Shown piece by piece: positions 51,003 through 59,764 of a DNA stretch of 64,000 bases. The position numbers and the translations under genes are program-made. A model generated the notes under the pieces. The model was not told the origin of the DNA, did not search any database, and saw only the letters and a program-made list of their open reading frames with translations. This stretch comes from Flavobacterium luteolum (GTDB lineage Bacteria; Bacteroidota; Bacteroidia; Flavobacteriales; Flavobacteriaceae): the NCBI RefSeq assembly GCF_027111275.1, contig NZ_CP114286.1, positions 496,001-560,000 of the forward strand. Reading direction: 5' to 3'. How positions within the stretch are numbered: position 1 is the first letter of the stretch; every line of letters starts with the position of its first letter.

Positions 51003-52061
51003 ATGGCAATAGTTCAAAAAGAAAAATTAACCAGAGACTTAACGATAAGTTTCTTCATTTATTCATTGCCGGTAGTGGCAATTTATTTGTATTTCAAATT
51101 AACAGGCGGAGCCATAAATGAATCGCACATTACACTGCCTTCATTTTTAGAATTTGCACAACCTGTTTTTGCTAATATCAGAACTTGGGGATTAACGGTA
51201 TTTATGATCGTTTTAGGAATTATAGAATTTGCAGCTGGACTGTACGATGACGAATGGACAGGCGAAGAACGTAAAATAGATATTGTTTGTTTCCTAGCAC
51301 CAAAATTACTTTTGCCTCCCGTAATTGCTTTTTTCAGTTTAACAGCTTTGCCTTATTTATTGCCAAATTTGGCAAATTCATTATCATGGGTTCCATTTTG
51401 GGGAGGCTTTTTCTTAATTGCCATTGCAGACGATTTAACACAGTATTGGTACCATAGATTGCATCATCAGGTTCCGTTTTTATGGCGTTTTCATAGAACG
51501 CATCATTCGGCTCCATATATGGGAATGGCGATGGCTTCTAGACAAAACTTTATTTACACGGTTTTCTTTTCTCAAATTTATTTGACAGCAACTTTAACCT
51601 ATTTGGGTTTAGGACTTCCTGCTTTATTTGTTTTAGTAATCAAAAGTTTTATCACTTTAGGTGCGCACTCCAGTATTCCTTGGGATAAACCTTTTTACAA
51701 ATACAAAGTGCTGCATCCAATTGCATGGGTTTTAGAAAGACTGATTTCTACTCCTGCAACACATCAAGCGCATCATGCAGACACAAGCGGAGACGGCGTT
51801 GGTCACTTTAAAGGAAACTTTGGAAATATGTTTTTTATCTGGGATATCATTTTCGGAACAGGTCTAATAACACGTAAATATCCAAAATCATTCGGAACAA
51901 AATCGTACAAACAAGAAGAATGGTACGCTCAGTTTCTTTGGCCAATTTTTAAATCTAAAAAAGAAGGCAGTTCTCTTGCCGAAGGAGTATTATCGTTTCC
52001 ATTAAAACCTAAAACGGCTGCTGTTGAAGAAACTCCTGCTCCAGTATTAGAACAAGTATAA
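51003..52061 (+). CDS. sterol desaturase/fatty acid hydroxylase family protein
   Basis: This 352-residue membrane protein has about five hydrophobic segments and the eight-His diiron pattern: WYHRLHHQVPFLWRFHRTHHS (about 149-168), LGAHSS (about 219) and HQAHHADTSGDGVGHFKG (about 257). It should hydroxylate or desaturate a lipid or sterol-like compound. It lies between sulfatase genes, so a sulfated lipid or sterol as the nutrient is a possibility. Confidence 0.88.
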   Translation: MAIVQKEKLTRDLTISFFIYSLPVVAIYLYFKLTGGAINESHITLPSFLEFAQPVFANIRTWGLTVFMIVLGIIEFAAGLYDDEWTGEERKIDIVCFLAPKLLLPPVIAFFSLTALPYLLPNLANSLSWVPFWGGFFLIAIADDLTQYWYHRLHHQVPFLWRFHRTHHSAPYMGMAMASRQNFIYTVFFSQIYLTATLTYLGLGLPALFVLVIKSFITLGAHSSIPWDKPFYKYKVLHPIAWVLERLISTPATHQAHHADTSGDGVGHFKGNFGNMFFIWDIIFGTGLITRKYPKSFGTKSYKQEEWYAQFLWPIFKSKKEGSSLAEGVLSFPLKPKTAAVEETPAPVLEQV

Positions 52062-52073
52062 AAACTTCCTTAC

Positions 52074-52790
52074 ATGAAAAATCACATCTTAAAAACTAGT
52101 ATAACAGCAATTGCCTTTTTATGGGCAGTTGCTGCTTTTTCGCAAAATGAAATTCATAGCTCATTGTCGCTAGATTCATTTTATTCGAAAATAAAAAGTC
52201 AAAAAAATCCGCAGATTGTTGATGCGAGAACTCCCGAAGAATTTGCTTTGAACCATATTGAAGGCGCTGTAAACTTTAATCTTCAATCTGAAAATTACGC
52301 GCAATCTGTTGCTAAACTAGATAAATCTAAGCCTGTTTTTATTTATTCTATTGGAGCAGGCCGAAGTGTGGCCTTAGAGAAAGAATTATTAAAAAATGGT
52401 TTCTCAGAAGCCTACAGTTTAGAAGGCGGAATTGCCAATTGGATTGGAAACGGAAAACCTTTTTATTCCAATCTAAAAAGTAAATTGTCTTTAACAGAAT
52501 TCAATAAAATAATTGCTGCTAATAAAACTGTCCTAGTAGATATTGGTTCCAAATACTGCTCGCCTTGTAAAAAAGTAAAACCCATTTTAGAATCCATTCG
52601 ATCGGAATATGGAACCAATTTGAAAATCGTAGAAATTGAGCTGGAAGACAGTCCGCAGGTAATTGCCGATTTAAAAACGGTGAAAGTTTTCCCGACTTTG
52701 ATTTTATACGAAAATGGAAAAATTATTTTTAAGAAAGAAGGCATCAATGATTTGAAGAGTGAAGTTGATGTTGCTTTGGCTTCGAAGTAA
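52074..52790 (+). CDS. periplasmic rhodanese-like plus thioredoxin protein
   Basis: This 238-residue protein has a signal peptide (about residues 1-24), a rhodanese-like domain at about 30-125 (NPQIVDARTPEEFALNHIEGA; EGGIANW), and a thioredoxin domain at 135-238 with the redox motif YCSPCKKVKP. In the rhodanese loop the catalytic Cys is replaced: YSIGAGRS has Ser where Cys is expected, so sulfur transfer is doubtful. It follows the desaturase-family gene by 12 bases. Confidence 0.88.
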   Translation: MKNHILKTSITAIAFLWAVAAFSQNEIHSSLSLDSFYSKIKSQKNPQIVDARTPEEFALNHIEGAVNFNLQSENYAQSVAKLDKSKPVFIYSIGAGRSVALEKELLKNGFSEAYSLEGGIANWIGNGKPFYSNLKSKLSLTEFNKIIAANKTVLVDIGSKYCSPCKKVKPILESIRSEYGTNLKIVEIELEDSPQVIADLKTVKVFPTLILYENGKIIFKKEGINDLKSEVDVALASK

Positions 52791-52800
52791 TGCTTTTAAG

Positions 52801-52944
52801 CTTTGTCAAAGTTTTACATACGTACAGTTTGTCAGGCTGAGCGAAGTCGAAGCCCGCAATCAAAATCGACAATCTTTATAGAGTTTCTTGCGGAGATTCC
52901 TCGTTCCTCGGAATGACAAAAATGCGTGTAAAACTTTGACAAAG
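52801..52944. repeat. palindromic repeat between the thioredoxin and sulfatase genes
   Basis: Perfect 18-base outer arms CTTTGTCAAAGTTTTACA (52801-52818) and its reverse complement (52927-52944) enclose a member of the TTTGTCA..TGACAAA repeat family. The left inner part carries CTGAGCGAAGTCGAAG, as at 14937. Confidence 0.75.
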
Positions 52945-52982
52945 TTCTTGCATTCCATTAAAAAACAAACCAAAAACCATAT

Positions 52983-54602
52983 ATGGCAACCTATAAAAAA
53001 ATAACCAAAATTGTAATTCCCATTTTACTAGTGCTTCTCATTCTAGGAGCATTTTTATTCTGGCCGATTAACACTGACGGAACATTAGTAAAAGAAGACC
53101 AGAAACTAACGAAAGGTAAAAAAGTATTTTTAGCCTCAAAAGCACCATCCGATTCAACAGTAAAAAAGCCAAATATCATTATTCTCCTTGCCGATGATTT
53201 AGGTAAATATGATATTTCGCTTTATGGAGGAAAGTCGACTCCTACTCCACAGATTGATTCTTTGGCGGCTTCTGGAGTTACTTTTACTGATGGATATGCT
53301 TCAGCTGCAATTTGTTCACCTTCACGCGCTGGATTAATCACAGGAAGGTATCAGGAACGTTTTGGGCATGAATATCAGCCGGGAGATCGTTATCCGAAGA
53401 ATAATTTAGAATATTATGGTTTTAAATATTTAATCAATACAAACGGATGGAGATTAAATGATAAAATCAATTATCCTAATGAAGCTTCGATTAAAACGCA
53501 AGGACTTCCAAAATCTGAAATCACATTTGCAGATTTAGCGAAAAGACAAGGCTACAGTACTGGAATTATTGGTAAATGGCATTTAGGCCACAACAAAGGA
53601 TTTTTTCCTTTAGACAGAGGTTTCGATTATCATTACGGATTTTATCAGGCATTTTCGCTTTATGCACCTGAGGATAATAATCCAGATATTATCAATCACC
53701 ATCATAAAGATTTTACAGACAAAACGATTTGGGGAAATGGCCGCGTTGGAATTGGACAAATTCGCCGAGATACCACCATTATTGATGAAAAAGCCTATTT
53801 AACCGAAAAATTTGCTGATGAAGCCGAAGCTTTTATTGATAAAAATAAGAACAAACCTTTCTTGCTTTATATTCCGTTTAATGCACCTCATACGCCGTTT
53901 CAGGTTCGAAAAAAATATTATGATCGTTTTCCGAACGTAAAAGATGAAAACAAACGTGTTTATTTTGCGATGATTAGCGCTTTAGACGATGCAATTGGAA
54001 GAATACGTGAAAAAATCAAAAAAGAAGGTTTAGAAGAAAATACTTTAATCTTTTTTGCCAGCGATAATGGCGGTGCCGATTATACTTTTGCCACAACAAA
54101 TGCTCCACTTAAAGGTGGTAAATTTTCTCATTTTGAGGGCGGAATCAATGTTCCTTTTGCACTTTCGTGGAAAGGAAAAATTAAGCCTCATACAGTTTAC
54201 AAAAACCCCGTAAGCACTCTTGATTTTTTCACAACTATTGCATCAGCAATTGGTTCTGATTTACCAAAAGACAGAATTTATGACGGAGTTGATTTAGTAA
54301 AAACAGTAAATGAAAATAAAATTGCCCACAAAGATTTATACTGGCGTTCGGGCGATGCAAAAGCGATTAGAAGTGGCGACTGGAAACTAGTTATTAGTGG
54401 AAGAACCCATGAAAAATGGCTGTACAATCTTGCTTCTGATAAATTTGAAAAAACAGACCTCTCACAAAAAAATCCTGAAAAGGTAAAAGAATTGCAAACT
54501 GCGCTGCAAAATTGGGAAAAGGGTTTAATAAAACCGCTTTGGCCTAATTTAACTTATTACGAATTTGACTTTGGCAAACAGAAATACTTTGTCGATTTAT
54601 AA
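52983..54602 (+). CDS. arylsulfatase 2 (formylglycine type)
   Basis: This 539-residue sulfatase has an N-terminal membrane helix or uncut signal (residues 8-28) and the motif ICSPSRAGLITGRYQER with Cys 111 for formylglycine. Metal sites are PNIIILLADDLGKYD (about 60) and FFASDNGGADY (about 357). Its CSPSR motif and sequence differ from the other two (CAPTR), so it is not a tandem copy. Substrate unknown. Confidence 0.92.
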   Translation: MATYKKITKIVIPILLVLLILGAFLFWPINTDGTLVKEDQKLTKGKKVFLASKAPSDSTVKKPNIIILLADDLGKYDISLYGGKSTPTPQIDSLAASGVTFTDGYASAAICSPSRAGLITGRYQERFGHEYQPGDRYPKNNLEYYGFKYLINTNGWRLNDKINYPNEASIKTQGLPKSEITFADLAKRQGYSTGIIGKWHLGHNKGFFPLDRGFDYHYGFYQAFSLYAPEDNNPDIINHHHKDFTDKTIWGNGRVGIGQIRRDTTIIDEKAYLTEKFADEAEAFIDKNKNKPFLLYIPFNAPHTPFQVRKKYYDRFPNVKDENKRVYFAMISALDDAIGRIREKIKKEGLEENTLIFFASDNGGADYTFATTNAPLKGGKFSHFEGGINVPFALSWKGKIKPHTVYKNPVSTLDFFTTIASAIGSDLPKDRIYDGVDLVKTVNENKIAHKDLYWRSGDAKAIRSGDWKLVISGRTHEKWLYNLASDKFEKTDLSQKNPEKVKELQTALQNWEKGLIKPLWPNLTYYEFDFGKQKYFVDL

Positions 54603-54620
54603 ATTGTAATTTTCTAATAC

Positions 54621-54652
54621 AAACCCGACAGTTTTAAAAACCTGTCGGGTTT
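54621..54652 (+). terminator. terminator after sulfatase 2
   Basis: AAACCCGACAG and CTGTCGGGTTT are perfect arms with an A/T-rich centre. Near-identical hairpin at 56018-56050. Confidence 0.75.
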
Positions 54653-54734
54653 AATCCTAAAAATCAATTGCCTCCAGTTAAAACTGTAGGCAATTTCACC
54701 AACATTCTCAAAAAAGAATTTAATTCAAACTTTA

Positions 54735-55994
54735 ATGTCAACCTCAACAAAATTTACTATTCACGAAGATTGGACCGTCGTTATTCTCGCTTTTCTAATT
54801 ATCGGAATTTCTCTTTTTCTTTTTCTGCCAGAAGTTCCCGTTTTTAAATGGACAAATGGAACAGATTTAATAAATAATGTTTTCGAAATAAAAAACATTC
54901 AAACCATTGGTGTTCAATTTCTTTATTTTATTTCTATTGGGATAATCGGCACTTTCTTAGTTGGGAAATCAGTTAAAAATTTCGTTTTAGGATTTCCAAT
55001 CATTTATCTGCTGACAGTAATTGCCTTGATACTTGCTGGAAATTCTGAGGTAAAAGCGCTAAATCTAGAAGCAGTCATTTTCAGTTTGGCCATTGGATTA
55101 ATTATTGGAAATTTCTTCCACCTTCCAAAGTGGTTTCGTTCAGCATTATCAACCGAACTTTTTGTCAAAATCGGATTGGTTTTACTGGGAACGAGTGTTA
55201 TTTTTTCTGATATTTTAAAAGCGGGTTCATTAGGTTTAATACAGGCTTTAGTTGTCGTTTTATCGGTTTGGTATTTTGCATTTTGGTTATGCAAAAAACT
55301 AAAAGTCGACGACGAATTAACCATGATGATTTCGAGTGCGGTTTCAATCTGCGGAGTATCAGCGGCGATTGCAACTTCTGGAGCGATAAAAGGAGATTCA
55401 AAAAAATTGTCCTATGTGATTTCGATGGTTTTGGTTACCGCAATTCCGATGATGATTTTTATGCCGATCATAGCCAGTCATTTTAATTTTCCCGAAGAAG
55501 TAACAGGCGCTTGGCTCGGCGGAAGTATTGATACCTCTGGAGCTGTCGTCGCATCTGGAACTTTGGTTGGCGAAACTGCTTTAAAAATAAGTACAATTGT
55601 CAAATTCTCACAAAATGTTTTATTGGGTATAGCCGCTTTTGCCATTTCAATTTATTGGACATATACTCACAATCAATCTTCTGAGGTTCAAAAATCGAAA
55701 CCAACTCTAGGCGTAATCTGGGAACGTTTTCCAAAATTTGTCATTGGGTTTATAGCAGCTTCTGTTGTCTTTTCGTTTTTTGTTGCACCAGAAACCCGAG
55801 ATGAAGTAAAAGAAAGCTTAAAAAATCTGCAAGGACTTTGGTTTGCCTTAGCTTTTACAAGTATTGGCTTAGAAACCAATTTTAAAGATTTGCTTCAAAA
55901 CAACAGCAGAAAACCTTTAATAGCATTTCTCGCTGCGCAATTCTTTAATATCATTATTACATTGATTATCGCTTTTTTGCTTTTTAAACCTTAA
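54735..55994 (+). CDS. YeiH-family (UPF0324) putative sulfate permease
   Basis: This 419-residue membrane protein has about eleven hydrophobic helices with the family text VKIGLVLLGTSVIFSDI, MISSAVSICGVSAAIATSGAI (about 195-215) and WLGGSIDTSGAVVASG (about 258). YeiH-type proteins are annotated as sulfate exporters, and here two sulfatase loci surround the gene. It could remove sulfate or sulfite released by desulfation, but its direction is not shown by sequence. Confidence 0.85.
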   Translation: MSTSTKFTIHEDWTVVILAFLIIGISLFLFLPEVPVFKWTNGTDLINNVFEIKNIQTIGVQFLYFISIGIIGTFLVGKSVKNFVLGFPIIYLLTVIALILAGNSEVKALNLEAVIFSLAIGLIIGNFFHLPKWFRSALSTELFVKIGLVLLGTSVIFSDILKAGSLGLIQALVVVLSVWYFAFWLCKKLKVDDELTMMISSAVSICGVSAAIATSGAIKGDSKKLSYVISMVLVTAIPMMIFMPIIASHFNFPEEVTGAWLGGSIDTSGAVVASGTLVGETALKISTIVKFSQNVLLGIAAFAISIYWTYTHNQSSEVQKSKPTLGVIWERFPKFVIGFIAASVVFSFFVAPETRDEVKESLKNLQGLWFALAFTSIGLETNFKDLLQNNSRKPLIAFLAAQFFNIIITLIIAFLLFKP

Positions 55995-56017
55995 AAATAG
56001 TATTACTATTCTATATC

Positions 56018-56050
56018 AAACCCGACAGGTTTTTAAAACCTGTCGGGTTT
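56018..56050 (+). terminator. terminator after the YeiH-type gene
   Basis: Perfect arms AAACCCGACAGG and CCTGTCGGGTTT with a TTTTTAAAA centre. It ends the first sulfur-acquisition operon. Confidence 0.8.
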
Positions 56051-56235
56051 AGTTTTATAATTCAAATATTAAGCTTAAAAAAGCAAGTAAAAACTGTATA
56101 AACAAAATAGTTTAAATCTATTTTTACTTTTTAAAACAAAAACCATAAATAACTAATTTACAATTACTTAAAAACACTTAAAATATATTTAAAACTCTTG
56201 AAATATACTTTTCCTTAAAAAAAATTAAATAATCT

Positions 56236-56266
56236 TTTGGTTTTCATTATAATAAAATTAACTTTG
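56236..56266 (+). promoter_or_regulatory. promoter of leader copy 2
   Basis: TTTG at 56236-56239 and TAACTTTG at 56259-56266 with 19 bases between. It drives the second susC locus. The preceding part of the gap (56051-56235) is AT-rich with nothing else recognised. Confidence 0.8.
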
Positions 56267-56284
56267 TCTATAGGATTAGTAGAG
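56267..56284 (+). promoter_or_regulatory. conserved motif TCTATAGGATTAGTAGAG, copy 2
   Basis: Identical to the motif at 43711, again abutting the -7 box. Confidence 0.75.
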
Positions 56285-56307
56285 TTTAAACAATAAAGAA
56301 CTACATT

Positions 56308-56394
56308 TTGAAAACAACAGCTTACACATCGCATTACATTCTTCCTGAAAAATTCACTTATAACACTTTTAGTTATATGTGCATGTGCTGTTAA
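56308..56394 (+). CDS. 28-aa cysteine-rich leader peptide, copy 2
   Basis: From TTG (ATT before it), 28 codons ending TYNTFSYMCMCC-stop. Three Cys lie in the last four residues. Relative to copy 1 there are synonymous changes (TGT/TGC) and conservative substitutions with no indel. AACAGC (56316-56321) pairs with GCTGTT (56387-56392), and TATAAC (56359-56364) with GTTATA (56372-56377). It precedes susC-2. Confidence 0.65.
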   Translation: MKTTAYTSHYILPEKFTYNTFSYMCMCC

Positions 56395-56550
56395 AAATCC
56401 AATCTCCGTTTTCGTTTCTTATCGAAAATAAATTCACAAACTAAATTACATCTTGACAATGAACGATTAATACTTAAAGTATTGAACGATTAACTATGTC
56501 AAAACCATATTAACTAAAAAAGAAAAATAATAACTAAACAAGATTACAAA

Positions 56551-56583
56551 ATGAAAATAATGCACTGCCCTTTCCATTCATAG
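56551..56583 (+). CDS. mini-ORF MKIMHCPFHS before susC-2
   Basis: A ten-codon ORF with the same start and position as MKTMQTCCCK before susC-1. Only one Cys codon remains. The stop lies seven bases before the conserved hairpin. Confidence 0.3.
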   Translation: MKIMHCPFHS

Positions 56584-56589
56584 TAAAAA

Positions 56590-56641
56590 CCATTTCTGCG
56601 GCAACAGAAATGGCAAGACTCAAAGAACATTTATCACTAAA
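56590..56641 (+). ncRNA. conserved leader hairpin element, copy 2
   Basis: CCATTTCTG and CAGAAATGG pair around CGGCAA (56590-56613). The full 52 bases match 44074-44125 except two changes. The ATG at 56610 in the 3' arm opens MARLKEHLSLKKAFG... to a stop at 56693, 13 bases before susC-2. Aligned codons AGG/AGA and CTT/CTC are synonymous. Confidence 0.6.
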
Positions 56642-56706
56642 GAAAGCCTTCGGAAATTGGAAAACCAATTTTCCGTACCGCTTTATTATTTAAATCCAAA
56701 AAAGTA

Positions 56707-59700
56707 ATGAACAAACAATTACATGCCTTTTTGTGGCTTTTTGTATTTTTGGTTTCAACCGAAATTAAAGCACAAAATACACAGCCCTTAATTAATTCGA
56801 CCTTAAATGGTACCGTTGTAGATCAAGTTACCAATCAGCCAATTCCTGGCGTAACAATTCAGATCAAAGGAACAACTCATAGTTCTGTAACAGACTTAGA
56901 CGGAAAATTCTATTTTCAAACGGGACAAAAATTTCCTTATACTTTAATCGTAAGCTATTTAGGTTACGTTACCGCAGAACATATTGCAACCAAAGATTTC
57001 ATTCAGATCTCGCTAAAAGAAGATGTAAAAGAATTGAACGAAATAGTAATCATTGGTTATGGAAGCACTTCTAAAAAAGACTACACTGGAGCTGCAGAAA
57101 CTGTGGCTCAGATGTCCTTAAAAGCAACTCAGAAAACATTAGAAAGTTCGCTTCAAGGTTCTGTAGCGGGTGTTAACGTAACACAAACTTCAGGGCAGCC
57201 AGGAGCAGGAATGAGCATTCGTATTCGTGGAGGAAGTTCGATTCAGGGGGGAAATGAGCCTTTATATGTTATTGACGGCTTTCCGTTATACAATTCAGAA
57301 GTCACTTCTGGTGTTTTAAGCGGTACGCCGACCAATCCGCTTTCAACAATAAATCCGTCAGATATAGAATCGATTACGGTTTTAAAAGATGCTTCTTCAA
57401 CAGCAATTTACGGTTCTAGAGGAGCAAACGGAGTTGTTATTATCACGACCAAAAAAGGTTCAAACAATGCTACAACTGTAAGTTATGATTTTACAATCGG
57501 TCAACAGTCAGTCCGTAAAAAAGTTGATGTGTTAGACGCACAAGGATTTTCTAGATTGAGAAATGCCGCTTTATACGATTCTAATCCGTCAGGTGGAACA
57601 AACCAATATTTGAGCGATGCGCAAATTGCCCAATTAGGAAAAGGAACCGATTGGCAAGATGCAGCTTTCCAAAAAGGACTGACACAAAATCATCAATTGA
57701 GTGTTTCTGGCGGAAATAATCAGACCAAATATGCGGTTTCTGGAAATTATTACAATCAGGAAGGTATTATAAAAAATACAGGTTTTGAACGTTTCAGCGG
57801 ACGCGTTAATTTAAATTCGAAAATAAGCAGTAAAGCAAGATTTGGTTTGAATTTAACAATTGCCGAAACGAAATCTAAAGTAGCTCCAAGCGGTTTGGTT
57901 ACCGCATTATTGAGCATGCCTCCTACTGCAACGATTTACGAACCAGACGGAAGTTATACTTTAAGAAATCCGTTTGAGAATATTTTTGCCAACCCGATTG
58001 CGACTTTAAACGAGCGTAAAAACCAATCTATTACCGACCGCATTTTAGGAACTATCTACGGTGAATATGATATTTTGAAAAATTTGGTTTTGAAAATTTC
58101 TTTTGGAACCGATATGATTTTCAATAAAGAAAAAAGCTATTTGCCTTCTAGCATTTATGAAGGTTCTATTACCAACGGAGAAGGAAAAATTGGAACTGCC
58201 GATTCTAGAAGCTGGTTAAACGAAAACACCTTAACTTATACAACAGTAATTGGCGAAAAACACCATCTGAATGCTTTAGCAGGTTATACACAGCAAAGTT
58301 CAACCAGAGAATTTAACACTTCTGGATCACAGCAATATGTAAACGATATTACAGGTTACTACAGTTTACAAAGTGGAAATGTGGCTTTAATGCCAACTTC
58401 TGGCGAAAGTACTTGGGCGTTAAATTCATTCTTATCAAGGGTAAATTACAATTACGATTCTAAATATTTCTTAACAGGAAGTATTAGAGCCGACGGTTCT
58501 TCGCGATTTGGAAAAGACAATAAATGGGGTTATTTCCCTTCTGTTGCCGCAGCTTGGCAGATTAGTAACGAATCGTTTTTTAATCCTGTAAAAGACGTTA
58601 TCAATAGTTTAAAAATCAGAACAAGCTGGGGTGCTACAGGAAATCAGGAAATTGGAGAATATCAGTCTTTATCTACTTTAACAAGTGTAAAATATCTTTT
58701 TGGAGATCAGATTTATACGGGTTTTACGCCTACGCGAATTGCAAATAATAATTTAGGATGGGAATTAACCAATCAATTTGATGCTGGAGTTGATGTTGGC
58801 TTCTTTAATGATAAATTGAATTTAACGGTTGATGTGTATCGCAAAACCACCAAAGATTTATTGTTAGATGTTCAGCTTCCATATACGACAGGATTTACCT
58901 CTTCACTTCAAAATTTTGGATCTGTAAGAAATCAGGGAATTGAATTTGGCTTGAATGCTTCTCTTGGAAATACTGCTTTTTCTTGGACATCGAATTTCAA
59001 TATTGCCTTCAACCAAAATAAAATTATTGCTTTAGGAAATGGTGCTGAATTCTACACTTTTGGAAACTATATTTTAAAAGTTGGCCAATCTTTAGGAACT
59101 TTCTACGGAGCAGTAACTGACGGAATTTTACAGACAAATGAAGTAGCTACAAAAGGAGTTTATACCGGAAATGCAACGCCAAAAGCAGGAGATCGCTTGT
59201 ATAAAGATATTAATGGAGATGGCGCATTTACAACCGCTGCTGACAGAACAAGTATTGGCGATGCACAGCCCGATTTTGTTTTCGGATTCTCTAATAATTT
59301 TATTTATAGAGGTTTTGAATTAGCGATTTTAGTAAATGGTTCTGTTGGAAATAAAATCCTTAACGGAAACCTACAAGCTCTGGAATTGTACAACGGACAG
59401 CAAAATGCATCAACCTCAGCTCTGGACGCTTGGACACCGACAAATCCGAGTAATACAACGCCAAGAGCAAAATTAGATCCTGCACCAGTTTTCTCTAATC
59501 GTTTTGTGGAAGATGGTTCTTTCGTGAGATTAAAAAACATTGCTTTAAGTTATAATCTTCCTAAGAAATTATCAGAGAAATTAAGTTTGACCTCAGTAAA
59601 ATTCCGCGTTATCGGAGAAAACTTATTAACGTGGACAAAATATACTGGCTACGATCCTGAAGTAACAAACGGAACGACAATTTCTCCTGGAACAGATACT

Positions 59701-59754
59701 GGAATTTATCCTGCTTCTAAAACAATCTCAGGAGGTTTAATCGTAACATTTTAA
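56707..59754 (+). CDS. SusC-like TonB-dependent receptor 2
   Basis: This 1015-residue receptor has a signal peptide, a beta-sandwich (GTVVDQVTNQPIPGVTIQIKG), the plug (NEIVIIGYGSTSKKDYTGAAE; VLKDASSTAIYGSRGANGV) and a barrel ending in ISGGLIVTF. It is clearly paralogous to receptor 1, especially in the first 110 residues (FYFQTGQKFPYTLIVSYLGY is nearly the same), with divergent barrel loops. susD-2 follows after ten bases. Confidence 0.93.
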   Translation: MNKQLHAFLWLFVFLVSTEIKAQNTQPLINSTLNGTVVDQVTNQPIPGVTIQIKGTTHSSVTDLDGKFYFQTGQKFPYTLIVSYLGYVTAEHIATKDFIQISLKEDVKELNEIVIIGYGSTSKKDYTGAAETVAQMSLKATQKTLESSLQGSVAGVNVTQTSGQPGAGMSIRIRGGSSIQGGNEPLYVIDGFPLYNSEVTSGVLSGTPTNPLSTINPSDIESITVLKDASSTAIYGSRGANGVVIITTKKGSNNATTVSYDFTIGQQSVRKKVDVLDAQGFSRLRNAALYDSNPSGGTNQYLSDAQIAQLGKGTDWQDAAFQKGLTQNHQLSVSGGNNQTKYAVSGNYYNQEGIIKNTGFERFSGRVNLNSKISSKARFGLNLTIAETKSKVAPSGLVTALLSMPPTATIYEPDGSYTLRNPFENIFANPIATLNERKNQSITDRILGTIYGEYDILKNLVLKISFGTDMIFNKEKSYLPSSIYEGSITNGEGKIGTADSRSWLNENTLTYTTVIGEKHHLNALAGYTQQSSTREFNTSGSQQYVNDITGYYSLQSGNVALMPTSGESTWALNSFLSRVNYNYDSKYFLTGSIRADGSSRFGKDNKWGYFPSVAAAWQISNESFFNPVKDVINSLKIRTSWGATGNQEIGEYQSLSTLTSVKYLFGDQIYTGFTPTRIANNNLGWELTNQFDAGVDVGFFNDKLNLTVDVYRKTTKDLLLDVQLPYTTGFTSSLQNFGSVRNQGIEFGLNASLGNTAFSWTSNFNIAFNQNKIIALGNGAEFYTFGNYILKVGQSLGTFYGAVTDGILQTNEVATKGVYTGNATPKAGDRLYKDINGDGAFTTAADRTSIGDAQPDFVFGFSNNFIYRGFELAILVNGSVGNKILNGNLQALELYNGQQNASTSALDAWTPTNPSNTTPRAKLDPAPVFSNRFVEDGSFVRLKNIALSYNLPKKLSEKLSLTSVKFRVIGENLLTWTKYTGYDPEVTNGTTISPGTDTGIYPASKTISGGLIVTF

Positions 59755-59764
59755 AAGACTTATC

